Assembly: GCF_029167645.1 (NCBI RefSeq) | Contig: NZ_CP119147.1 | Location: 4,854,501-4,918,500, forward strand | Source: Streptomyces sp. AM 2-1-1 | Lineage (GTDB): Bacteria; Actinomycetota; Actinomycetes; Streptomycetales; Streptomycetaceae | Direction: 5' to 3' | DNA length: 64,000 nt | Shown: positions 30,653-39,241 of the stretch, piece after piece | Layout of the letters: every line of letters begins with the position of its first letter | Position numbering within the stretch: position 1 is the first letter of the stretch | Notes under the pieces: model-generated | What the model was told of the DNA's origin: nothing | The model's database searches: none | What the model saw: the letters and a program-made list of their open reading frames with translations, nothing else | Position numbers and translations under genes: made by a program

Positions 30653-31474
30653 CTGGGCAAGCGACAGCCCGAAGGCCCGCCGCCCGCACCGGCGGTGCAG
30701 CGCATCCGACTGCGCTACACCAAGCGCGGCCGCCTCCGGTTCACCAGCCACCGAGACTTCCAGCGTGCCTTCGAGCGAGCCCTGCGCCGCTCCGAGGTAC
30801 CCATGGCCTACTCGGCGGGCTTCACCCCGCACCCCAAGGTGTCGTACGCCAACGCGGCTCCGACCGGAACCGGCAGTGAGGCCGAGTTCCTGGAGATCGC
30901 CCTCACCGAGCAGCGTGACCCGCAGGTCCTGCGCGACCTCCTCAACGAGTCCCTGCCCGACGGCCTCGACATCACCGACGCCGTGGAGGCCCGGACCTCC
31001 GGGCTCGCCGACCGGCTGACCGCCTCCGTCTGGGAGATGCGCCTGGACGGCGTCGCCGTCGAGGACGCCGAACGAGCCGTTGCCGCCTTCCTCGCCGCCG
31101 AAACCGTCGAGGTCCAGCGCCGGGCGAAGAACGGTATGCGTACCTTCGACGCCCGGGAGGCCGTGGTCGATCTGCGGGCCCTCGATCCCCGGCCCGATGG
31201 GTCCGCGGACACCGCTTGTGCGATACTGCGCCTGGTAGTGCGGCACATGACACCCGCCGTACGACCCGACGACGTCCTGTCCGGTCTCCGAGCCGTGGCC
31301 GACCTGGCGCCGCCGGTCCCCGTAGCGGTGACCAGGCTGGCGCAGGGGCTCTTCGACGAGGAGTCCGGCACGGTGACCGACCCGCTCGCGCCCGACCGCG
31401 ACGCACCCCCGGCCGTCCCAGCGGCGGCCCCCGGGAGCGTCGCGACGGCGCCCGAAGGTCCGGATTCCGCGTAA
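30653..31474 (+). CDS. DUF2344 / TIGR03936 radical-SAM-linked protein
   Basis: The gene matches the DUF2344 partner of TIGR03960 radical SAM proteins (RIRLRYTKRGRLRFTSHRDF, then PHPKVSYANAAPTG). In some bacteria the two are one fused protein. The first ATG/GTG in frame is GTG 30695, which has no ribosome site. A CTG at 30653 has GGAG eight bases upstream and gives an N terminus MGKRQPEGPPPAPAVQ before the conserved domain. The CTG start is therefore preferred (273 residues). The last 50 residues are Pro/Ala-rich. RNase E/G follows. Confidence 0.85.
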   Translation: MGKRQPEGPPPAPAVQRIRLRYTKRGRLRFTSHRDFQRAFERALRRSEVPMAYSAGFTPHPKVSYANAAPTGTGSEAEFLEIALTEQRDPQVLRDLLNESLPDGLDITDAVEARTSGLADRLTASVWEMRLDGVAVEDAERAVAAFLAAETVEVQRRAKNGMRTFDAREAVVDLRALDPRPDGSADTACAILRLVVRHMTPAVRPDDVLSGLRAVADLAPPVPVAVTRLAQGLFDEESGTVTDPLAPDRDAPPAVPAAAPGSVATAPEGPDSA

Positions 31475-31704
31475 GGCGGTCGTTGTAGCGCGGTCCCACC
31501 GCCCGGAGAACCACCGGGGTCGGGACGCGCACTGACCAGAAGACTTTCGCCAGGCCGTACGTACCACGCGTAGGGAACCGGCGAGCCAGACATCAGCTCC
31601 CGTGTGGCGCCCGCGCCCCGGACAGCGGGATCGCGCACCGCGCGACCAACCCGCCGGACCGGATCAGGCGCGGCGCCCGGGAGCACGACGGGAGAACCGC
31701 CCGC

Positions 31705-34700
31705 ATGCTTGAGTCGACCGAACCCGGCACGACCGGGAACAACGAAGAGAACGCCCCCGGGGACAAGCTGCCGCCGCGCCGTCGGCGCCGCGCCGCTTCC
31801 CGCCCCGCGGGCCCGCCGTCCGGCGGAGCCGCACCGACGCGCGACGAGACCCCGGACGTGGCGGAGACCGCCGTGACCGAGGCGGCCGCCGAAACCGCCG
31901 ACCCGGCGGCTCCCGCCCGCCCGCGTCGTCGTGCCGTCCGCAAGGCGACGTCGTCGGCGGGTGCGCCGCAGGCCGCCGCCGAGGAAGCTCCGGTGGTGGC
32001 CGAAGCCGTCGCGGCTCGGGCCGCGGAACCCGTGGCCGAGGAGGCCGTCGGGGCTCCGGCTCCGCGGGCCCGTCGTCGTGCGGTCCGCAAGGCGACTGCC
32101 CCGGCGGGTGCGCCGCAGGCCGAGGCCCCCGAGGAGATCGTCGCCGAGACCGCCGCGCCGGCCGAGGAGATCGTGGCCGAGCCCGTCGTGGAGCAGGCCG
32201 AGCCCGTCGCCGAAGCCCCGCGCGGCCGTCGTCGCGCCGTCCGCAAGGCGACGTCGTCGGCGGGTGCGCCGCAGGGCGCCGCCGAGGAAGCTCCGGTGGT
32301 GGCAGAAGCCGTCGCGGCTCCCGCCGAAGAGCCCGTAGCCGAGGAAGCCGCCGAGGCCGTCGGGGCTCCGGCTCCGCGGGCCCGTCGTCGTGCGGTCCGC
32401 AAGGCGACCGCCCCGGCGGGTGCGCCGCAGGCCGAGGCCCCCGAGGAGATCGTCGTCGAGACCGTCGCGCCGGCCGAGGAGATCGTGGCCGAGCCCGTCG
32501 TGGAGCAGACCGAGCCCGTCGCCGAGGCACCGCGGGCCCGTCGTCGCGCGTCCCGCAAGGCGACCTCGCCCGCCGGTGCGCCGCAGGCCGCCGAGCAGAC
32601 GGAGCCGGTGGGCGAGGCCCTGCCCGAGGCCGTCGCCGAGGAGCTCGCGTCCGAGCCCGAGGAGGTCGCCGAGACCGCGCCGCGCGGCCGTCAGCGCCGC
32701 CGCGCGACCTCCCCCGCCGGCCGGCCGCCGGCCCCCGACACCCAGGCGGACGCTCCTTCCGCCCGCCCGGACGCTCCCGCATCCCACGAGGCAGCCCCCT
32801 CCACCCGCGCGGCAGCTCCCTCCACCCGCGCGGTACCCCCCTCCACCCGCCCTGAGTTCACCGCCACCGAGGAGCCCGTCCGTCGCGGTCGCCGCGCCGC
32901 GCGCCCGGCCGTGGCCGTCTTCCAGGCGCCGGTCTTCTCCGAGCCCATGTTCCAGACCCCGGAGACCGCCGCCGCCGCGGCCGCCGCCGCTCCCCCCTAC
33001 GCGGAGCCGGCGGACGAGGACGAGGACGTCGAGGACGTCCAGCAGCAGGCCGTCGAGGCGCCCGCACCCGTCGAACCGGCCGGCCAGACCCCGCGCCGCC
33101 GTCGCCGCCGCCGCGGTGAGGCCGCCGAGGCCGAGCAGACCGTCGCGCCGGCCGAGCCGGAGGCGGAGCCCGAGGCCGAGCCCGAGCCCGAGGACATGCC
33201 GGAGACCGAGCCCGACGAGGAGCCCGAGTCGGCCGACGACAACGAGTACGGCGACCGCCCGTCGCGCCGTCGCCGCCGCGGTGGCCGGCGCCGCCGCCGC
33301 GGTGACGCGGGCGACGGTGACGAGGGGTACGAGAGCGAGCGCTCCGCCCCGTCCGACGCGCCCGCCGCCGAGCAGCGCCGGCTCGACACCCAGGACGAGC
33401 CTGACACCGGGCACGAGCACGACACCGACCACGACGAGGACCACCACGACTCGGCGGCCGGCGGCTCCAGCAGCAGCAGCCGTCGCCGCCGCCGTCGCCG
33501 TCGCCGCAGCGGTGACGCCGTCGACGGCGTCACCGACAACGGGGCCCAGGGCTCGGGCGGTGCCGACGACCCGGAGCGTACGGTCGTCAAGGTCCGCGAG
33601 CCGCGTGAGCGCCGCAGCAGGGAGACGGCCGAGCGTGAGCCCGGCACCGGCTTCGACGAGGTCCAGTCCATCAAGGGCTCGACCCGTATGGAGGCGAAGA
33701 AGCAGCGCCGCCGCGAAGGCCGTGAGCAGGGCCGCCGACGCGTCCCGATCATCACCGAGGCCGAGTTCCTGGCACGCCGCGAGGCCGTCGAGCGGGTGAT
33801 GGTCGTCCGCCAGAGCGGCGAGCGCACCCAGATCGGTGTCCTCGAGGACGACGTGCTCGTGGAGCACTACGTCAACAAGGAGCAGGCCACCAGCTACGTC
33901 GGCAACGTCTACCTGGGCAAGGTGCAGAACGTCCTGCCGTCGATGGAGGCCGCTTTCGTCGACATCGGCAAGGGCCGCAACGCCGTGCTCTACGCCGGTG
34001 AGGTCAACTTCGAGGCGCTCGGCATGGCCCACGGGCCGCGCCGCATCGAGACGGCCCTCAAGTCCGGCCAGTCGGTGCTCGTCCAGGTGACGAAGGACCC
34101 GATCGGTCACAAGGGCGCCCGTCTGACCAGCCAGGTCTCCCTGCCCGGCCGCTACCTCGTCTACGTGCCCGAGGGCTCGATGACCGGTATCAGCCGCAAG
34201 CTCCCGGACACCGAGCGCGCCCGGCTGAAGAGCATCCTCAAGAAGATCGTCCCCGAGGACGCGGGCGTCATCGTGCGCACCGCCGCCGAGGGCGCGAGCG
34301 AGGACGAGCTCCGCCGTGACGTCGAGCGCCTCCAGGGTCAGTGGGAGGAGATCCAGCAGAAGTCGCGTGCCACCGGCAGCTCCAACGCACCGACGCTGCT
34401 CTACGGCGAGCCGGACATGACCGTCCGGGTCGTGCGCGACATCTTCAACGAGGACTTCTCCAAGGTCATCGTCAGCGGTGACGACGCCTGGCAGACGATC
34501 CACGGATACGTCTCGCAGGTCGCCCCCGACCTGACGGACCGCCTGTCGCGCTGGACCTCCGAGGTCGACATCTTCGCGACGTACCGGATCGACGAGCAGC
34601 TGATGAAGGCGCTGGACCGCAAGGTCTACCTGCCGAGCGGCGGTTCGCTGGTGATCGACAAGACCGAGGCGATGGTCGTCGTCGACGTCAACACCGGCAA

Positions 34701-36066
34701 GTTCACCGGTCAGGGCGGCAACCTCGAAGAGACCGTCACCAAGAACAACCTGGAGGCGGCCGAGGAGATCGTGCGGCAGCTGCGGCTGCGCGACCTCGGC
34801 GGCATCGTCGTCGTGGACTTCATCGACATGGTGCTGGAGTCCAACCGCGACCTGGTGCTCCGGCGTCTGCTGGAGTGCCTGGGACGCGACCGTACGAAGC
34901 ACCAGGTCGCCGAGGTGACCTCGCTGGGGCTCGTCCAGATGACCCGCAAGCGGGTCGGGCAGGGTCTGCTGGAGTCGTTCTCCGAGACCTGCGTCCACTG
35001 CAACGGACGCGGCGTGATCGTGCACATGGAGCAGCCGACGACCTCCGGTGGCGGCGGTGGCGGCAAGCGCTCCAAGAAGCGCGGCCGCGGCGGCGTGGAC
35101 CAGGGCCACGAGCACGGTCACGAGCAGGACCACCAGCACGACGACGAGGCCCACGAGGACGAGCACGAGTCCGAGGCCGAGATCGCGGCCGAGGTGGCCG
35201 CGCCGGTGGCGCTGCCCGAGCCGGAGTTCGTCCCGGACGAGGAGTTGTACAGCAGCCCCGCCGAGGCGGAGGCGGCGGCCACCCGTGGCCGCGGACGCCG
35301 TCGGGCGACCCGCAAGGTGTCGGCCCCGGCGGGTGCCCCCCGGAGTGCCGCTCAGGCACCGGCCGCCGCTCAGGCACCGGCCGCCGAGGAGCGGGCTGCC
35401 GAGGTCGTGGAGCAGGTGGCGGAGCCGGTCGCTCCGCCGGTGGAGGAGGTTCCGGCCGCCCCCGAGCCCGAGGCCGCGCCCCAGGGCCGTACGCGCCGCA
35501 GGGCGACCCGTAAGGCGACCTCACCGGCGGGTGCCCCGCCGTCGGCCGCCCCTGAGGAGCCGGTGACCCCGGCGGAGCCCACCGCCGAACCGGTCGCCGT
35601 GGAGGACCCGGTCGTCGAGGCGTCCGCGCCTCTCGTCGAGGGACCGGCCGAGCCGGAGACCGTCGAGGCAGCGGCCCCGGCCGCGCCGCGGGCGCGTCGC
35701 CGGGCGACCCGTAAGGCGACCGCTCCGGCGGGCTCGCCGTCCGGTGCCGAGCAGGCCGAGATCGTCGTCGTGACGGGTACGCCCGCCGCGCAGGACGAGA
35801 TCGCCGAGGCACCCGCCGCCGAAACCGGTGACACGGCCGAGGAGGCGGCGCCCGCCAAGAAGACGGCGGCGCGCAAGACCGCCAAGAAGGCGCCCGCGAA
35901 GAAGGCGGCGCCGGCCAAGAAGGCGGCTCCCGTGAAGAAGGCGGCCCCGGCCAAGAAGGCGGCGACCGCGAAGAAGACGACGACGGCCAAGAAGGCGCCG
36001 GCGAAGCGGGCGACGAAGAAGGCCGTCGCAGCCGAGCAGGCGTCGGCCGGTTCGTCCGAGGAGTGA
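31705..36066 (+). CDS. rng: Ribonuclease E/G family endoribonuclease with repeat-rich tails
   Basis: This 1453-residue protein carries a central RNase E/G core of about 420 residues: S1 domain (about 725-830), catalytic DVNTG Asp near 993, VVDFIDM near 1040, and the zinc-link cysteines Cys1096 and Cys1099. The N-terminal 700 residues are Ala/Glu/Pro- and Arg-rich, with repeats of the type RRRAVRKATSSAGAPQ. The C-terminal 330 residues repeat related blocks (RRRATRKATSPAGAP) and finish in a Lys/Ala histone-H1-like tail. The enzyme is the main mRNA-decay and rRNA/tRNA-processing endonuclease; disordered tails in the family bind RNA and partner proteins. A GC-rich hairpin ends the gene. Confidence 0.95.
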   Translation: MLESTEPGTTGNNEENAPGDKLPPRRRRRAASRPAGPPSGGAAPTRDETPDVAETAVTEAAAETADPAAPARPRRRAVRKATSSAGAPQAAAEEAPVVAEAVAARAAEPVAEEAVGAPAPRARRRAVRKATAPAGAPQAEAPEEIVAETAAPAEEIVAEPVVEQAEPVAEAPRGRRRAVRKATSSAGAPQGAAEEAPVVAEAVAAPAEEPVAEEAAEAVGAPAPRARRRAVRKATAPAGAPQAEAPEEIVVETVAPAEEIVAEPVVEQTEPVAEAPRARRRASRKATSPAGAPQAAEQTEPVGEALPEAVAEELASEPEEVAETAPRGRQRRRATSPAGRPPAPDTQADAPSARPDAPASHEAAPSTRAAAPSTRAVPPSTRPEFTATEEPVRRGRRAARPAVAVFQAPVFSEPMFQTPETAAAAAAAAPPYAEPADEDEDVEDVQQQAVEAPAPVEPAGQTPRRRRRRRGEAAEAEQTVAPAEPEAEPEAEPEPEDMPETEPDEEPESADDNEYGDRPSRRRRRGGRRRRRGDAGDGDEGYESERSAPSDAPAAEQRRLDTQDEPDTGHEHDTDHDEDHHDSAAGGSSSSSRRRRRRRRRSGDAVDGVTDNGAQGSGGADDPERTVVKVREPRERRSRETAEREPGTGFDEVQSIKGSTRMEAKKQRRREGREQGRRRVPIITEAEFLARREAVERVMVVRQSGERTQIGVLEDDVLVEHYVNKEQATSYVGNVYLGKVQNVLPSMEAAFVDIGKGRNAVLYAGEVNFEALGMAHGPRRIETALKSGQSVLVQVTKDPIGHKGARLTSQVSLPGRYLVYVPEGSMTGISRKLPDTERARLKSILKKIVPEDAGVIVRTAAEGASEDELRRDVERLQGQWEEIQQKSRATGSSNAPTLLYGEPDMTVRVVRDIFNEDFSKVIVSGDDAWQTIHGYVSQVAPDLTDRLSRWTSEVDIFATYRIDEQLMKALDRKVYLPSGGSLVIDKTEAMVVVDVNTGKFTGQGGNLEETVTKNNLEAAEEIVRQLRLRDLGGIVVVDFIDMVLESNRDLVLRRLLECLGRDRTKHQVAEVTSLGLVQMTRKRVGQGLLESFSETCVHCNGRGVIVHMEQPTTSGGGGGGKRSKKRGRGGVDQGHEHGHEQDHQHDDEAHEDEHESEAEIAAEVAAPVALPEPEFVPDEELYSSPAEAEAAATRGRGRRRATRKVSAPAGAPRSAAQAPAAAQAPAAEERAAEVVEQVAEPVAPPVEEVPAAPEPEAAPQGRTRRRATRKATSPAGAPPSAAPEEPVTPAEPTAEPVAVEDPVVEASAPLVEGPAEPETVEAAAPAAPRARRRATRKATAPAGSPSGAEQAEIVVVTGTPAAQDEIAEAPAAETGDTAEEAAPAKKTAARKTAKKAPAKKAAPAKKAAPVKKAAPAKKAATAKKTTTAKKAPAKRATKKAVAAEQASAGSSEE
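31924..32535 (+). repeat. Tandem roughly 300-bp duplication inside the RNase E/G gene
   Basis: Codons 74-174 and 175-278 are near-identical blocks. Each holds two RRRAVRKAT boxes spaced by acidic Glu/Ala/Pro stretches. Identity extends over long runs of DNA, so the duplication is recent. A third box starts at codon 279. Confidence 0.85.
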
Positions 36067-36088
36067 CCGCGGGCTGACCCGCACCACC

Positions 36089-36131
36089 ACCGGTGGGCCG
36101 TTTCCCCGACGCGGGGGAGCGGCCCACCGGT
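36089..36131 (+). terminator. Terminator of the RNase E/G gene
   Basis: A perfect 12-bp stem ACCGGTGGGCCG/CGGCCCACCGGT with an inner CCCC/GGGG stem. Confidence 0.88.
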
Positions 36132-36668
36132 ACGTGGAGGCCTGCATGCCGGGCCCCCGGGGCGGCACGGCTGTCCCCTGGGGGGACTGCTCACGCGTGG
36201 GGGCGAGGGACCTGCCGGAGGCCGGTGTCGGGGGCCGGTCCGGAGCCGGCCGCGGTCGAGCCGCCTGCGACCGGCCAGCGCCGGAAGCCACCGCGGTGCG
36301 CTGCGGAGACTCCCCCGGGGCGCGCACGGGCCGCCCGTACGGAGGTGCGCCGCGGCGGTCCGCCGCCGACTGCCGGGACGGCGCCGAGGCGGTGCGTGGC
36401 CGTGCCCGGTCGCGCCCGGCCGCGCGTGCCGGGCGGTGGGTGCCCGGCACGGTCCGGGCGCCCGCGCCGGGGGCGGTTTGACCGGCCGGGCGCCGGACCC
36501 GTAGCCTTGCCGCTCGGCGTGTTTTTCTGTGCGCCTACCCCTGAGCACATCCCTCCCGGTGCGGTTCCGCGCCAGGAGAGGCCGCTCATCCTTCCGGATC
36601 GTCCCGGGCTCCGGCCCGTGCGGGCGGCTGGCATCAGGGGATCCGTTCCGAGTGAGAGAGAGATCCGC
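36132..36668 (+). other. Long upstream region of rplU
   Basis: This stretch of more than 500 bp contains no convincing gene. It ends in the rplU promoter candidate (36478-36507) and a predicted leader of about 155 bases with GC-rich hairpin potential, as usual before ribosomal-protein operons. I see nothing specific in the first 340 bases. Confidence 0.5.
36478..36507 (+). promoter_or_regulatory. Candidate promoter of rplU-rpmA
   Basis: TTGACC (36478-36483) and TAGCCT (36502-36507) are separated by 18 bases, a good match to the main vegetative promoter class. Confidence 0.55.
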
Positions 36669-36989
36669 GTGTACGCCATCGTGCGCAGCGGTGGCCGCCA
36701 GCACAAGGTTGCTGTCGGTGACATCGTTGAGGTTGACAAGATTTCCACTGCCAAGGTTGGCGACACGGTCGAGCTCTCGACCCTGCTCGTTGTCGACGGA
36801 GACGCCGTGACCAGCGACCCGTGGGTCCTGGACGGCATCAAGGTCCAGGCGGAGATCGTGGACCACCACAAGGGTGCGAAGATCGACATCCTTCGGTACA
36901 AGAACAAGACCGGCTACCGCCGTCGCCAGGGTCACCGCCAGCAGTACACGGCGATCAAGGTCACCGGTATCCCCGCGGCTGCGAAGTAA
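36669..36989 (+). CDS. rplU: 50S ribosomal protein L21
   Basis: The 106-residue protein begins [18 protein letters not shown] and ends with the L21 signature [17 protein letters not shown]. It binds 23S rRNA in the large subunit. The frame is open further upstream, but GTG 36669 with a GAGAGA-type ribosome site gives the exact family N terminus. rpmA and obg follow in the order conserved across bacteria. Confidence 0.98.
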   Translation: MYAIVRSGGRQHKVAVGDIVEVDKISTAKVGDTVELSTLLVVDGDAVTSDPWVLDGIKVQAEIVDHHKGAKIDILRYKNKTGYRRRQGHRQQYTAIKVTGIPAAAK

Positions 36990-37000
36990 GGGACTGAGAC

Positions 37001-37258
37001 ATGGCACACAAGAAGGGCGCATCGTCCACTCGGAACGGGCGCGACTCCAATGCTCAGCGGCTCGGCGTGAAGCGCTTCGGCGGTCAGGCCGTCAACGCCG
37101 GTGAGATCCTGGTCCGCCAGCGCGGTACCCACTTCCACCCGGGCACGGGCGTCGGCCGCGGCGGCGACGACACGCTGTTCGCGCTGACCGCCGGTGCGGT
37201 GGAGTTCGGCACGCACCGCGGCCGCAAGGTCGTCAACATCGTTCCCGTCGCCGCCTGA
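37001..37258 (+). CDS. rpmA: 50S ribosomal protein L27
   Basis: The 85-residue protein starts [20 protein letters not shown], the standard L27 N terminus that reaches the peptidyl transferase centre; there is no firmicute-type cleavable extension. It lies 11 bases after rplU and is co-transcribed with it. Confidence 0.98.
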   Translation: MAHKKGASSTRNGRDSNAQRLGVKRFGGQAVNAGEILVRQRGTHFHPGTGVGRGGDDTLFALTAGAVEFGTHRGRKVVNIVPVAA

Positions 37259-37292
37259 TCTTCCGGCGAGCACGGTAACGACGCAACACCTT

Positions 37293-37345
37293 CCGAGGGC
37301 GGATCGCAGCTTTCCCGGTCGACGGGGAAGCGGGTCCGCCCTCGG
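37293..37345 (+). terminator. Hairpin between rpmA and obg
   Basis: An 11-bp outer stem CCGAGGGCGGA/TCCGCCCTCGG encloses a second imperfect hairpin (GCTTTCCC...GGGGAAGC). It may partly separate obg from the ribosomal genes. Confidence 0.75.
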
Positions 37346-37397
37346 CGTGTTACATCAGAGACAGTTCCGCAGATTGCAGTACCTGGAGGCACCCACC

Positions 37398-38834
37398 ATG
37401 ACCACCTTCGTGGACCGCGTCGAGCTGCATGCCGCCGCGGGTAACGGAGGCCACGGCTGTGCCTCCGTCCACCGTGAGAAGTTCAAGCCTCTCGGCGGAC
37501 CCGACGGCGGCAACGGCGGACGCGGTGGCGACGTGACCCTCGTCGTCGATCAGGCCGTGACCACGCTGCTCGACTACCACCACCACCCCCACCGCAAGGC
37601 CACCAGCGGCCAGCCCGGCGCGGGTGACAACCGTTCGGGCAAGGACGGCCAGGACATGGTCCTGCCCGTGCCGGACGGCACCGTCGTCCTCGACAAGGAG
37701 GGCAACGTCCTCGCCGACCTCGTCGGTCAGGGGACCACCTTCGTCGCCGGACAGGGCGGCCGCGGCGGCCTCGGCAACGCCGCGCTCGCGTCGGCCCGCC
37801 GCAAGGCCCCCGGCTTCGCGCTCCTCGGCGAGCCGGGCGAGTCGCGCGACATCGTGCTGGAGCTCAAGACCGTCGCCGACGTGGCGCTGGTCGGCTACCC
37901 GAGCGCGGGCAAGTCCTCGCTGATCTCGGTGCTCTCGGCGGCCAAGCCGAAGATCGCGGACTACCCGTTCACGACCCTGGTGCCCAACCTCGGTGTCGTC
38001 ACCGCCGGCGCGAACGTCTACACCATCGCCGACGTCCCCGGACTCATCCCCGGCGCCAGCCAGGGCCGCGGACTGGGCCTGGAGTTCCTCCGTCACGTCG
38101 AGCGCTGCTCGGTGCTCGTGCACGTGCTGGACACGGCGACGCTGGAGTCCGACCGGGACCCCGTCTCCGACCTCGACATCATCGAGGAGGAGCTGCGCCA
38201 GTACGGCGGCCTGGACGACCGGCCCCGCATCGTCGTCCTCAACAAGGTCGACATCCCCGACGGCCAGGAGCTGGCCGAGATGATCCGTCCGGAGCTGGAA
38301 GACCGCGGCTACCGCGTCTTCGAGGTCTCCGCCCTCGCGCACAAGGGCCTCAACGACCTCTCCTACGCCCTGGCCGGGATCGTCGCCGAGGCACGTGCCG
38401 CCAAGCCGAAGGAGGAGGCGACCCGCGTCGTCATCCGCCCGAAGGCCGTCGACGACACCGGGTTCACCGTGGCCGTCGACGAGGAGGGCATCTACCGGGT
38501 GCGCGGCGAGAAGCCGGAGCGCTGGGTGCGCCAGACCGACTTCTCCAACGACGAGGCCGTCGGTTACCTCGCGGACCGGCTGAACCGCCTCGGCGTCGAG
38601 ACGGCCCTGATGAAGGCCGGAGCCCGTGCGGGCGACGGCGTGGCCATCGGCCCCGAGGAGAACGCGGTCGTCTTCGACTGGGAGCCGACGATGATGGCCG
38701 GCGCCGAGATGCTCGGCCGCCGCGGCGAGGACCACCGCATGGAGGCCCCGCGCCCCGCCGCGCAGCGTCGCCGGGACCGCGACGCCGAGCGCGACGACTC
38801 GCAGAAGGAGTACGACGAGTTCGACCCCTTCTAA
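37398..38834 (+). CDS. obg: GTPase Obg
   Basis: The ATG at 37398 has a GGAGG ribosome site and starts the standard [20 protein letters not shown]. The 478-residue GTPase has the glycine-rich Obg fold (1-158), the G domain with [15 protein letters not shown] and NKVD motifs (about 160-340), and an OCT domain followed by a roughly 40-residue charged tail. Obg binds ribosomes and in S. coelicolor also controls the onset of aerial growth. It ends the rplU-rpmA-obg group. Confidence 0.97.
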   Translation: MTTFVDRVELHAAAGNGGHGCASVHREKFKPLGGPDGGNGGRGGDVTLVVDQAVTTLLDYHHHPHRKATSGQPGAGDNRSGKDGQDMVLPVPDGTVVLDKEGNVLADLVGQGTTFVAGQGGRGGLGNAALASARRKAPGFALLGEPGESRDIVLELKTVADVALVGYPSAGKSSLISVLSAAKPKIADYPFTTLVPNLGVVTAGANVYTIADVPGLIPGASQGRGLGLEFLRHVERCSVLVHVLDTATLESDRDPVSDLDIIEEELRQYGGLDDRPRIVVLNKVDIPDGQELAEMIRPELEDRGYRVFEVSALAHKGLNDLSYALAGIVAEARAAKPKEEATRVVIRPKAVDDTGFTVAVDEEGIYRVRGEKPERWVRQTDFSNDEAVGYLADRLNRLGVETALMKAGARAGDGVAIGPEENAVVFDWEPTMMAGAEMLGRRGEDHRMEAPRPAAQRRRDRDAERDDSQKEYDEFDPF

Positions 38835-39172
38835 AGCCGTGAGGGACACCGGGGCACACGCCGCCGGTGCGGGCCCCTCCGCCGGACACCGCAGCAGGCC
38901 TCCCGGCCCGCGCGGTCGCCGGGGGAGGGGCCCTCTCGCGTTCCCGTGCGCGGTACGGAACCCGGGGGAGCCGGCACCCCCGAACGGGTGAGACGGGGCG
39001 GCGCGTGTCGGCCGGTCGGGTGAATCGGGAAGGCCCTCCGCGGCGCTCAGGCGCGCTCCGGGTCGCTCAACCGTGTGGTGTCGGTCACCCGCGCGTACGG
39101 CGCTTTCGCAGGTAACGGCCCTGCTCACAAGGGAACGCCGGGTGTCCGTCAAGCAGCGGCCACTCGACGTCC
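38835..39172 (+). other. Upstream region of the wall-glycopolymer operon
   Basis: This GC-rich stretch has no gene. A long-loop hairpin after obg (GGGCCCCTCC at 38871-38880 with GGAGGGGCCC at 38934-38943) may end obg transcripts. Downstream, GGGGGAGCC and two GGGTGA(A/G) segments recall pieces of the ydaO (cyclic-di-AMP) riboswitch, but a full fold was not found. Confidence 0.4.
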
Positions 39173-39232
39173 ACCTTGCGAGATGGTAACGGAGAGTGCA
39201 ACCATCGGGGGGTTCCCTAGCCCTCGCAAGGT
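39173..39232 (+). promoter_or_regulatory. Riboswitch-like inverted-repeat leader covering the ribosome site
   Basis: Ten bases ACCTTGCGAG (39173-39182) pair perfectly with CTCGCAAGGT (39223-39232). Inside, ATGGT (39183-39187) pairs with ACCAT (39201-39205), and a small GGG/CCC hairpin follows, giving a three-way-junction shape. The right arm contains AAGGT, half of the AAGGTAGG ribosome site that lies six bases before the GTG at 39242. Closing the outer helix would hide the site. As DNA it could equally be an operator. Confidence 0.55.
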
Positions 39233-39241
39233 AGGTCGTCT

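Noticed and set aside
31924..32600. Regularly spaced repeats considered as a CRISPR array
   Set aside because: The repeats are in frame, code for Arg/Ala-rich protein blocks and lack unique spacers of constant length.
30808..35166. A 1452-codon open frame on the minus strand opposite the RNase E/G gene
   Set aside because: It mirrors the GC-rich repeats of the real gene, has no ribosome site or family motif, and its Val/Leu/Gly-rich sequence is typical of antisense frames in high-GC DNA.
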